A DNA stretch of 41,820 nucleotides. Origin: Clostridia bacterium (GTDB taxonomy: Bacteria > Bacillota > Peptococcia > Peptococcales > SKKY01). Shown in pieces: positions 23,138 to 29,926 of the stretch. The stretch covers positions 1 to 41,820 of the forward strand of contig RZYW01000007.1 of the NCBI GenBank assembly GCA_009930175.1. The letters run 5' to 3'. A model generated the notes under the pieces. It was not told the DNA's origin. It saw only the letters and a program-made list of their open reading frames with translations, and searched no databases. Made by a program: the position numbers and the translations under genes. Each line of letters opens with the position of its first letter. The stretch's first letter is position 1.

Positions 23138-24718
23138 TTGAAATACAGAATTAGTAATATAAAAATATCCGTTAGTGTACCTGACCAAAATAAAGAAATT
23201 ACCAGAAAAATAAAAAGCAAAATATCGGGAGATATTAATCTATACAATTTAGTAATTTATAAAAGATCAATTGATGCAAGAGAGAAAAAGAATATTATGT
23301 ATGTTTATACAATTGATTTCGAAACAAAAAAACCAATTAAAAATTATCAAAAACTTGGTTTGGCGATTCCAGATGAATATGAATATATATATCCTGAAAA
23401 AGGAAAGAAGAAGTTGTTAAATTCACCAATAGTTTGCGGCTTTGGACCAAGCGGAATTTTTTCTGCGCTAATGTTGGCTGAAAATGGATATAATCCAATA
23501 ATTATTGAAAGAGGGAAAAAAATCTTAGAAAGAAAAGAAGATATAAAGAACTTTTGGTCTCAAGGGATTTTAAATACAGAATCTAACATTCAATTTGGTG
23601 AGGGAGGAGCTGGAGCTTTTTCTGATGGGAAGCTTACCACACAAACTAAAAATCCAAGATCCCGAAAGGTACTTGAGGTTTTTGTAGAAAATGGTGCTCC
23701 TGAAGAAATTCTTTATGACAGTAAGCCCCACATTGGAACAGATTTATTAAGAAATGTAATAATTAGTATTAGAGAGAAAATTGAATCTCTTGGGGGTACT
23801 TTTTTATTTGATAGTAAGGTTGAAGAAATATTGACAGATGAGAACAATATTTTGCAGGGAGTAATTGTTAATGGAGAGAAAATTGAAACCCAGGTAATGA
23901 TTATTGCTCCTGGGAATTCATCTAGAGATACCTTTGAAATGCTTTGTAAAAAAGGTGTTCATATGACTAGTAAGCCCTTTGCCGTTGGCTTAAGGATTGA
24001 GCATCTGCAAGATGATGTTAATGAAAGTCAATATGGTGAAATGAGAGAATATTTGGGTGCTGCAGATTATAAACTTACATTTAATGGTAATAAAAGGTCA
24101 TTATATACCTTTTGCATGTGCCCGGGTGGTTATGTAATTAATGGGGCATCAGAGGAAGATACCGTTGTTACAAATGGCATGAGCTATCATTCCAGAAAAG
24201 GTGAAAATGCTAACAGTGCTATATTGGTTAATATTAATCCTGAAGATTTTGGAGGATATGATAATGTCCTTGCTGGTATTGAATTCCAAAGAAATCTTGA
24301 AAAATTAGCATTTAAGCATGGTGGGAGTAATTACAAAGCTCCTGTTCAATTAGCGGGAGATTTTTTGAAAGACAAAGTAAGTATAGAGTTGGGCACTGTT
24401 AAACCAACCATCAGGCCGGGGTATAAGTTTGTTAATTTTAATGATTTTCTTCCATCATTTATTTCTGAAACCATTAAAGAAGGTTTAATAAATTTTTCTG
24501 GAAAAATGAAAGCATTTCAAGATGAAAATGCAGTTCTTACGGGGATAGAAACAAGAAGCTCATCTCCTGTAAGAATTGTAAGGAAAGATGGAGAATCAAC
24601 AAATATTGCTGGTCTTTTTCCATCAGGAGAGGGAGCTGGCTATGCAGGTGGAATAATGTCTGCTGCAGTTGATGGGATTGTGAGTGCTGAAGAAGTAATA
24701 AAAAGATATTTCATATAG
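23138..24718 (+). CDS. FAD-dependent dehydrogenase, COG2509-type
   Basis: 526 residues from TTG at 23138. The start is chosen because AAGGAAGGGG (23121-23130) is seven bases upstream and the protein then begins with KYRISNIKISV, as related proteins do; the in-frame ATG at 23093 has no ribosome site. The first ~95 residues form a small domain. The FAD site follows: VCGFGPSGIFSALMLAENG (Rossmann GxGxxG variant), IIIERG, then IQFGEGGAGAFSDGKL and the C-terminal GLFPSGEGAGYAGGIMSAA, which binds the flavin. Residues between match the glutathione-reductase-2-like superfamily. The substrate is unknown. The gene downstream is 12 bases away. Confidence 0.88.
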   Translation: MKYRISNIKISVSVPDQNKEITRKIKSKISGDINLYNLVIYKRSIDAREKKNIMYVYTIDFETKKPIKNYQKLGLAIPDEYEYIYPEKGKKKLLNSPIVCGFGPSGIFSALMLAENGYNPIIIERGKKILERKEDIKNFWSQGILNTESNIQFGEGGAGAFSDGKLTTQTKNPRSRKVLEVFVENGAPEEILYDSKPHIGTDLLRNVIISIREKIESLGGTFLFDSKVEEILTDENNILQGVIVNGEKIETQVMIIAPGNSSRDTFEMLCKKGVHMTSKPFAVGLRIEHLQDDVNESQYGEMREYLGAADYKLTFNGNKRSLYTFCMCPGGYVINGASEEDTVVTNGMSYHSRKGENANSAILVNINPEDFGGYDNVLAGIEFQRNLEKLAFKHGGSNYKAPVQLAGDFLKDKVSIELGTVKPTIRPGYKFVNFNDFLPSFISETIKEGLINFSGKMKAFQDENAVLTGIETRSSSPVRIVRKDGESTNIAGLFPSGEGAGYAGGIMSAAVDGIVSAEEVIKRYFI

Positions 24719-24730
24719 GAGGATAAATTT

Positions 24731-25111
24731 ATGAGAGCAAGGGAAGCTTTAGAAAAAAAGAAATGGGCAGTAGTTGGAGATGTAACAAATAAATCTAAGT
24801 ATGCCTATGATATTGCAGAAAAATTAATTGAAAAAGATCATGTGGTTTATAAAGTCGATCCTAGGGGATGCGATGATCCAAAAGTTCTGAAAAGCCTTAA
24901 AGATATCCCGGAAGATGTAGAGATGGTTAATCTAGTTGTCCGCTCTGATATGGGCATAGATATAGTAAAGGAAATGAAAGAGCTGGGGCTGGATCATGTA
25001 TTTATTCAACCAGGGGCGTCAAGTAAAGAAATTCTTGATTATTGTGAAGAAAATGATATTGAAGTAATTAGAGGTTGTGTACTGGCTGAGTATAGAAACT
25101 TATTCAGATGA
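24731..25111 (+). CDS. CoA-binding domain protein (CoA_binding_2, YccU-like)
   Basis: 126 residues, a single Rossmann fold. KWAVVGDVTNKSKYAYDIAEKL is the nucleotide-binding start, VYKVDPRG follows the second strand, and VFIQPGASSKEILDYCEENDIEVIRGC with LAEY near the end is the standard finish of this family, which is related to the N-terminal domain of succinyl-CoA synthetase. It binds CoA or a similar nucleotide, but no reaction is established. GGAGG precedes the ATG by 9 bases. It likely shares a transcript with the flavoprotein gene. It overlaps the opposite-strand gene by 12 bases. Confidence 0.9.
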   Translation: MRAREALEKKKWAVVGDVTNKSKYAYDIAEKLIEKDHVVYKVDPRGCDDPKVLKSLKDIPEDVEMVNLVVRSDMGIDIVKEMKELGLDHVFIQPGASSKEILDYCEENDIEVIRGCVLAEYRNLFR

Positions 25112-25642
25112 TTTTTTTATACCTAGTTTAGCTTTGACAGCATCTGACTTGGTAAGCTTATAAAAGCGGTTAGCTTTTTTGTACATTATTAACTTAAGTG
25201 GGTATTTTTTTTCGATATTTGCTATTTCCATTCCGAATTTTTGAAGATTATGAAGCTTAGTCATTGCTTCTTCTTTAGGGGTGCCGTTTTTCATCTTTAT
25301 AATTGCTTCAGCAAATAGACCAATATTTACCATTTCCTTAATTTCTTCATCATCGGAAAGCTGGTACATATTTCTTGATATTGCATCCTTATTTAAAACG
25401 TGAAAAAGAACAGCTTTTTCTCTGCATGTAGATTCAGAGAAAAGTAAATCTGTCATTATTTCTGCAAAAAGAGTTGCATTTTCTTTTGATGTTTTTTCTT
25501 CAAAAAAATTATAAAGACGAGCATATACACCTAGCTTGACAAGCTGGGTGGAAACAAAGATCTTACTTAGAATTGTATATCGATAGTAAATTATGTAGGC
25601 TATAATAAGAAAGAAAACCATGGTGATTATAAAATATATCAT
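25100..25642 (-). CDS. Membrane-anchored protein of unknown function
   Basis: 180 residues. Residues 2-21 are a strong hydrophobic span (IYFIITMVFFLIIAYIIYY) followed by YRYTILSK, so the rest most likely sits in the cytoplasm behind an N-terminal anchor. The soluble part is alpha-helical and charged, with a possible repeat-like layout (TLFAEIMTDLLFSES, VLFHVLNKDAIS, GLFAEAIIKMKNG) reminiscent of short helical hairpins, and a basic C-terminus rich in lysine. I recognise no family. The start has AGGAGA on the minus strand. It stands alone, back to back with the infC promoter; its own promoter is not clear. Confidence 0.7.
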   Translation of the reverse strand: MIYFIITMVFFLIIAYIIYYRYTILSKIFVSTQLVKLGVYARLYNFFEEKTSKENATLFAEIMTDLLFSESTCREKAVLFHVLNKDAISRNMYQLSDDEEIKEMVNIGLFAEAIIKMKNGTPKEEAMTKLHNLQKFGMEIANIEKKYPLKLIMYKKANRFYKLTKSDAVKAKLGIKKSSE

Positions 25643-25669
25643 ATTATTTCTCCTGAGAGTTTTTATTAT

Positions 25670-25698
25670 TTGACAAAGGAACCCTGCTATGGTAATAT
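25670..25698 (+). promoter_or_regulatory. Promoter of infC-rpmI-rplT
   Basis: Consensus TTGACA (25670-25675), 17-base spacer, TAATAT (25693-25698). Transcription should start near 25705, giving a leader of about 155 bases before infC. Confidence 0.85.
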
Positions 25699-25704
25699 TA
25701 CTTC

Positions 25705-25830
25705 TGTTAAAAGAAGAGGCAGTCCGCTTCTCACCTTACGACCACTTATGTTTTAAGGTTAATTATATTAAAGACCATTGTCAAGATTTGGTGTTAATTA
25801 TGCGGACGGCTAAAGCCGTCTTTTTTTATT
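25705..25830 (+). ncRNA. L20-type ribosomal protein leader (autoregulatory attenuator)
   Basis: The leader contains GAGGCAGTCCGC and later GGTGTTAATTATGCGGAC, which I recognise as the L20 leader pattern of Firmicutes. GTCCGC (25722-25727) and CACC (25732-25735) can pair with GCGGAC (25802-25807) and GGTG (25790-25793). This long-range helix uses the first three bases (GAC) of the terminator stem at 25805-25810, so the two structures exclude each other. Free L20 binding is expected to shift the balance towards termination. Confidence 0.85.
25805..25827 (+). terminator. Attenuator terminator in the infC leader
   Basis: GACGGC (25805-25810), loop TAAA, GCCGTC (25815-25820), then seven T (25821-25827). 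It lies 31 bases before the infC start codon and overlaps the right arm of the antiterminator helix. Confidence 0.9.
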
Positions 25831-25858
25831 GTTTAAAATTATCTGGAGGTGAATTCTT

Positions 25859-26371
25859 ATTAGTAAAGAATTGCGGATTAACGAAGAAATTCGCGCAAGA
25901 GAAGTACGACTTGTTGATGAAGAGGGCGAACAATTAGGGTTATTTACTCTTTCTGATGCTTTAAAATTAGCCGAAGAAAAGAACCTTGATCTTGTGGAAA
26001 TTGCACCAACTGCAAAGCCACCTGTTTGTAAGACTATGGATTATGGCAAGTTCAAATATGAACAAAGCAAAAAAGAAAAAGAAGTAAAGAAAAAGCAAAA
26101 GACAATCAGTGTTAAAGAAGTAAAATTAAGACTTAACATTGAAGATAATGACTTTATGACAAAAGCAAGAAATGCAATCAGATTTCTTGAAGATGGAGAT
26201 AAGGTTAAAGTTACAATTATGTTTAGAGGAAGAGAAATCACTCATTCTGAACTAGGTCTTCAATTAAGTAAAAAATTTGCAGAAGCTACTTCTGAATATG
26301 GTAAAGTTGAAAAACCAGCCAAATTAGAAGGTAGAAATATGATTTTGATTTTAGCACCAAAAAGCGAATAA
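25859..26371 (+). CDS. infC: Translation initiation factor IF-3 (ATT start)
   Basis: 170 residues when started at ATT 25859. GGAGGT (25845-25850) is eight bases upstream, and the first residues then read (M)[17 protein letters not shown], as in known IF3 proteins; the TTG at 25871 would leave 20 bases from the ribosome site and cut conserved residues. An ATT start is a known trait of infC and lets IF3 repress its own translation by rejecting poor start codons. The N-domain (to ~75) has the [18 protein letters not shown] block, then a lysine-rich linker, and the C-domain ends [11 protein letters not shown]. It binds the 30S subunit and checks initiator tRNA. Confidence 0.96.
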   Translation: MSKELRINEEIRAREVRLVDEEGEQLGLFTLSDALKLAEEKNLDLVEIAPTAKPPVCKTMDYGKFKYEQSKKEKEVKKKQKTISVKEVKLRLNIEDNDFMTKARNAIRFLEDGDKVKVTIMFRGREITHSELGLQLSKKFAEATSEYGKVEKPAKLEGRNMILILAPKSE

Positions 26372-26388
26372 CTTATAGGAGGATTAAC

Positions 26389-26586
26389 ATGCCAAAAATG
26401 AAAACTCACCGCGGTGCAGCAAAGAGATTCGGCAAGACTGCATCAGGTAAAATTAAAAGAAATCACGCTTTCACAAGCCATATATTAGAAAAAAAGTCAC
26501 CTAAGAGAAAAAGAAACTTACGTAAATCAGCTATTATGGCTAAAGGTGATGCACAAAGAGTAATTAAATTAATCCCATACAAATAA
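26389..26586 (+). CDS. rpmI: 50S ribosomal protein L35
   Basis: 65 residues, highly basic. It begins [23 protein letters not shown] and has [12 protein letters not shown], the L35 core, ending RVIKLIPYK. It packs near the base of the central protuberance in the 50S subunit. GGAGG lies 8 bases before the ATG. It is the middle gene of the conserved infC-rpmI-rplT operon, and repression by the L20 leader affects it too. Confidence 0.98.
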   Translation: MPKMKTHRGAAKRFGKTASGKIKRNHAFTSHILEKKSPKRKRNLRKSAIMAKGDAQRVIKLIPYK

Positions 26587-26612
26587 TTTGAATTTTTCAG
26601 GAGGAATTACTA

Positions 26613-26963
26613 ATGGCAAGAGTAAAAAGGGGAGTAACAACCCGTAAAAGACATAAAAAAATCTTAAAAATGGCTAAAGGTTACCGTGCTTCAAGATCAA
26701 AGAAGTTTAGAGTAGCTAATCAGGCTGTAATGAAAGGTTTAATGTTCGCATATGCTCACAGAAAACTTAGAAAAAGAGATTTCCGTAAGCTTTGGATTAC
26801 AAGAATTAACGCCGCAGCAAGAATGAATGATATTTCTTACAGCAGATTCATTAATGGATTAAAAAAAGCTGGAGTTGAAATTAACAGAAAAGTTTTATCT
26901 GAGCTTGCTATCAGCGACCCAAAAACATTTACTGAGCTAGTATCAGTTGCAAAAAATGCATAA
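26613..26963 (+). CDS. rplT: 50S ribosomal protein L20
   Basis: 116 residues. It starts [23 protein letters not shown] and contains [27 protein letters not shown] and [20 protein letters not shown], all conserved. L20 is an early 23S rRNA-binding assembly protein with a long basic N-terminal tail. When made in excess it is expected to bind the leader of its own operon. AGGAGG precedes the ATG. A terminator follows 13 bases after the stop. Confidence 0.98.
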   Translation: MARVKRGVTTRKRHKKILKMAKGYRASRSKKFRVANQAVMKGLMFAYAHRKLRKRDFRKLWITRINAAARMNDISYSRFINGLKKAGVEINRKVLSELAISDPKTFTELVSVAKNA

Positions 26964-26976
26964 ATAAGAACCGAAA

Positions 26977-27008
26977 AGGGTATGTTCCTGTTAACATACT
27001 CTTTTTTT
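26977..27008 (+). terminator. Terminator after rplT
   Basis: AGGGTATGTT (26977-26986) pairs with AACATACTCT (26993-27002), one G-U pair, six-base loop, followed by seven T (27002-27008). It ends 15 bases before the SDR start, so the SDR and methyltransferase genes depend on read-through or an unseen promoter. Confidence 0.85.
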
Positions 27009-27023
27009 GTTGGGGGGATTAAA

Positions 27024-27743
27024 ATGCTTTATAAAGATAAGGTTGTAATAGTAACAGGAGGCTCAAAAGGTATTGGCAAAGCAGTGACGGAAGCATACAT
27101 AGAAGAAGGGGCAATTGTTGTAAATGCAGATATTTTTGAACCGGAAGATGGAGCCAATGAGAGTCATTATATTAAAACAGATGTTTCCCAGGAAAACAGC
27201 ATAGTAGAAATGATTAACAATGTAATTACAAGGTATAAAAGAATCGATATACTTATTAACAACGCGGGAATATCTCTCTGGCAGTCACCCTTTGATTTAT
27301 CTGTTGATGAATGGGATAAAATAATAAATACAAATTTAAGAAGTGTATTTATATCTTCAAGAGAAGCAGGTAAAATAATGAAGGAACAGGGTGGGGGATC
27401 AATAGTAAATATTTCATCTACCAGAAGTATTATGTCAGAACCAAATACAGAAGCATACGCAGCATCTAAAGGTGGGATTAATGCACTAACTCATGCATTA
27501 GCAGCTTCCTTTTCTGAATATAAAATTCAGGTCAACTGTATAAGCCCGGGTTGGATTGAAAATGGTGATATTATGAAGCTAAGAAAAGAGGATCACTCAC
27601 AACATTTTTCACAGCGTGTTGGAGTACCAAAGGATATAGCAAGGGCCTGCCTTTTTTTAACAAATCCACTGAATAACTTTATTTCAGGAACAAATTTGGT
27701 AATTGATGGTGGTATGACCAGGAAAATGATTTATGAACACTAA
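27024..27743 (+). CDS. Classical short-chain dehydrogenase/reductase (SDR)
   Basis: 239 residues from the ATG at 27024, which has GGGGGG (27012-27017) upstream; an in-frame ATG at 26982 lies in the terminator stem and is rejected. TGGSKGIG (11-18) binds the cofactor, and D36 at the end of strand 2 (VNADIF) suggests NAD(H) rather than NADP(H). NNAG (79-82) and the catalytic S132, Y145 and K149 (NISSTRS, YAASK) are intact. The C-terminus ISGTNLVIDGGM is the usual ending. The substrate cannot be told: the closest patterns are glucose-1-dehydrogenase and 3-oxoacyl reductase-like enzymes. It is followed after 24 bases by an rRNA methyltransferase. Confidence 0.9.
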   Translation: MLYKDKVVIVTGGSKGIGKAVTEAYIEEGAIVVNADIFEPEDGANESHYIKTDVSQENSIVEMINNVITRYKRIDILINNAGISLWQSPFDLSVDEWDKIINTNLRSVFISSREAGKIMKEQGGGSIVNISSTRSIMSEPNTEAYAASKGGINALTHALAASFSEYKIQVNCISPGWIENGDIMKLRKEDHSQHFSQRVGVPKDIARACLFLTNPLNNFISGTNLVIDGGMTRKMIYEH

Positions 27744-27767
27744 ATTTCACAGGAACAGGAAAATATA

Positions 27768-28565
27768 ATGATAAAAAGAATTGAATCTTCGGATAATCCA
27801 TTTATAAAAAAAGCTTCTTCTTTGAAAAACAAAAAATATAGAGACAAAGAAAACCTTTTTATTACAGAAGGGATTAAAATTTGTGAAGATATACTTTGGG
27901 ATTCGAAAAAAAATAAATATATTCAAAACCTTATTTTAACAGAAAGCAATGAAGAGCTTCTTTCTCAAGAGCCCTATGCTTCATTTATTAACAAAACTAT
28001 AGTTATCAAAGAAAAACAAGTAAAAGATATAACAGATACGGTAACTCCTCAAGGTGTATTTTTACTTCTTCAAAAAGAAGTGCTGGATTTAAATGTGGAA
28101 ATTAAAAATTATTCCCGTGTATTAATTTTAGATGGAGTTGCAGATCCTGGGAACATGGGGACTTTAATAAGAACAGCTCTTGCAGCAAAATTTGATGCAA
28201 TAATATCTTTAAAAGGAAGTGTTGATGCATATAATCCAAAGGTAGTTAGATCAACAATGGGTGCAATTACCAAAATTGATATATTTGATTCTCTTGATCC
28301 CCTGGAGACTATATCAGTTTTAAAAAGCTCAGGTTTTACAATTTTTGCAGCTGATTTAAAGGGTGAAAGAACAATATATGACAATTTCCCTGAAGAAAAA
28401 GCAGCTCTTGTTATGGGATCTGAAGCAAAGGGAATTAACCTCCCTGAAGAAAACTTTGACATGAAAATTACTATTCCTATGAATGAAAAAACAGAATCAT
28501 TAAATGTATCTGTAGCTGGTGGATTATTGATGTATGCAATTAATAGAAGTAAATTTGAAAAATAA
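27768..28565 (+). CDS. SpoU/TrmH-type rRNA 2'-O-ribose methyltransferase
   Basis: 265 residues. An N-terminal RNA-binding domain (about 1-105, with FITEGIKICEDIL) precedes the SPOUT methyltransferase domain. Motif 1 is LDGVADPGNMGTLIRTALA with the catalytic-type arginine and asparagine; motif 2 is ALVMGSEAKGI; motif 3 is IPMNEKTESLNVSVAGGLLMYAI, which forms the trefoil knot and SAM site. It resembles YsgA/RlmB-like enzymes, often found just upstream of pheST in Firmicutes, as here. The rRNA target is not known from sequence. The pheST promoter lies across its final codons. Confidence 0.92.
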   Translation: MIKRIESSDNPFIKKASSLKNKKYRDKENLFITEGIKICEDILWDSKKNKYIQNLILTESNEELLSQEPYASFINKTIVIKEKQVKDITDTVTPQGVFLLLQKEVLDLNVEIKNYSRVLILDGVADPGNMGTLIRTALAAKFDAIISLKGSVDAYNPKVVRSTMGAITKIDIFDSLDPLETISVLKSSGFTIFAADLKGERTIYDNFPEEKAALVMGSEAKGINLPEENFDMKITIPMNEKTESLNVSVAGGLLMYAINRSKFEK

Positions 28566-28582
28566 AAAAAATATGTTATAAT
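28555..28582 (+). promoter_or_regulatory. Promoter of the T-box-pheST transcript
   Basis: TTGAAA (28555-28560), 16-base spacer and perfect TATAAT (28577-28582), with the extended -10 TG at 28574-28575. The -35 lies in the last codons of the methyltransferase gene. Confidence 0.8.
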
Positions 28583-28589
28583 GCATAGA

Positions 28590-28840
28590 AAATAAGAAAC
28601 CGACTATGAAGGGAAGCCCTTATATTAGTTTTCACACAGGGAGTTTGAGGCCATTGGACTGGGAGCCTCAGCTGAAAAAATATAAGAAGGATTTCGTCCC
28701 CGAGTCTCTTTGCTGAAACTAAGTAGGCAAAGACGAGTAATTCTGCGTTAAAGAATTCTGAGATAACTGATATATATTTATCGGTTAATTAGGGTGGTAC
28801 CGCGAATCTAACCTTCGCCCCTTGTGGGTGGAGGTTTTTT
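28590..28840 (+). ncRNA. T-box leader with phenylalanine specifier
   Basis: A 5' leader with the T-box sequence AGGGTGGTACCGCG (28791-28804). Stem I is visible: GACT (28602-28605) pairs with AGTC (28703-28706), GGGA (28611-28614) with TCCC (28697-28700), and CTTATATT (28619-28626) with AATATAAG (28679-28686). The loop on the 3' side, between the last two helices, holds TTTC, with TTC (28693-28695) followed by a G; both TTT and TTC encode phenylalanine. Uncharged tRNA-Phe binding here should allow read-through into pheST. Confidence 0.95.
28810..28840 (+). terminator. T-box-controlled terminator before pheS
   Basis: AACCTTCGCCC (28810-28820) and GGGTGGAGGTT (28826-28836) form an 11-bp stem with two G-U pairs, loop CTTGT, then T to 28840. 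It begins six bases after the T-box sequence, whose pairing with the upstream bases would form the antiterminator. Confidence 0.9.
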
Positions 28841-28882
28841 ATATTTTAAACAATATGTATTTATATTTTAGGAGGGATCTTG

Positions 28883-29905
28883 TTGAAACTGCAGTTGGAA
28901 GATATTAAGAAAAAAACCGAAAAGATCTTAGAGGAAAACTTTAACTTAGATGAGTTAAATGAAATGAAAGTAAAGATTCTGGGAAAAAAAGGGGAACTTA
29001 CAAATATTCTTAAGGAAATGGGTAAAGTATCTGCCGAAGAAAGACCAATAATTGGTCAGCTTGCGAATAAGATTCGTGACGATTTAAATGATATTTTCAC
29101 CCAAAAGTATCAGGAAATAAAAAACAAAGAATTAGAAGAAAAGTTAAGCAAAGAAACTATTGATGTTACTTTGCCGGGTAAAGAGATAAAAAAGGGTAGT
29201 ATTCACCCTGTAACAAAAACGATTATGGAAATTGAAGAAATTTTTATCGGTCTTGGATTTGAAATAGCAGAGGGACCTGAAATAGAAACGGATTTCTATA
29301 ATTTTGAGGCTTTAAATTTACCTAAAGACCATCCAGCAAGAGATATGCAGGATTCCTTCTATATTACTCCAGATGTGTTATTAAGAACACATACTTCACC
29401 AGTTCAGGTAAGAACTATGCTTGAAAAAAAGCAGGACCTTCCTGTAAAAATTATTTGTCCAGGAAAAGTATATAGAAGAGATGATGATGCAACTCATTCT
29501 CCAATGTTCCATCAGGTTGAAGGCTTAGTTATAGATAAAAATATTAGAATGAGTGACCTTAAAGGGGTGCTTTTAGCTTTTGCCAGAGAAATGTTTGGAC
29601 CTGATCAAAAAATACGTCTTCGTCCAAGCTTTTTCCCTTTCACTGAACCAAGTGCTGAGGTTGATATAGCTTGTGTAATGTGCGGAGGTAAAGGTTGTCG
29701 TACTTGCAAGCAAACAGGCTGGCTGGAAATTTTGGGTTCCGGAATGGTTCATCCTAATGTACTTCGTTATGGGGGATATGATCCAGAAGAAGTTACTGCT
29801 TTTGCTTTTGGAATGGGAGTAGAAAGAATTGCCATGCTGAAATATGGAATTAATGATCTTCGCTTGTTCTATGAAAACGATGTAAGATTTTTAAATCAAT
29901 TTTAA
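28883..29905 (+). CDS. pheS: Phenylalanine-tRNA ligase alpha subunit
   Basis: 340 residues with TTG start at 28883. Two TTG codons follow each other; GGAGGG (28871-28876) is six bases from the second and three from the first, so the second is preferred. The N-terminal coiled coil (about 1-85) precedes the class II catalytic core: motif 2 is [21 protein letters not shown], motif 3 [17 protein letters not shown], and [15 protein letters not shown] gives a cysteine-rich loop (C-G-G-x-G-C-x-x-C) often seen in bacterial PheS. It activates phenylalanine as an alpha2-beta2 tetramer with PheT and is controlled by the T-box upstream. Confidence 0.96.
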   Translation: MKLQLEDIKKKTEKILEENFNLDELNEMKVKILGKKGELTNILKEMGKVSAEERPIIGQLANKIRDDLNDIFTQKYQEIKNKELEEKLSKETIDVTLPGKEIKKGSIHPVTKTIMEIEEIFIGLGFEIAEGPEIETDFYNFEALNLPKDHPARDMQDSFYITPDVLLRTHTSPVQVRTMLEKKQDLPVKIICPGKVYRRDDDATHSPMFHQVEGLVIDKNIRMSDLKGVLLAFAREMFGPDQKIRLRPSFFPFTEPSAEVDIACVMCGGKGCRTCKQTGWLEILGSGMVHPNVLRYGGYDPEEVTAFAFGMGVERIAMLKYGINDLRLFYENDVRFLNQF

Positions 29906-29926
29906 CAGAGGAGTAGTGAAAAAATA

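Noticed and set aside
25689-25937. 82-residue open frame on the plus strand
   Set aside because: It runs through the L20 leader and terminator and into infC in the wrong frame.
26982-27023. 14-residue upstream extension of the SDR
   Set aside because: The codons fall in the rplT terminator and the SDR's own ribosome site; ATG 27024 fits better.
28109-28462. 117-residue open frame on the minus strand
   Set aside because: A shadow of the SpoU-type methyltransferase, which has all three SPOUT motifs.
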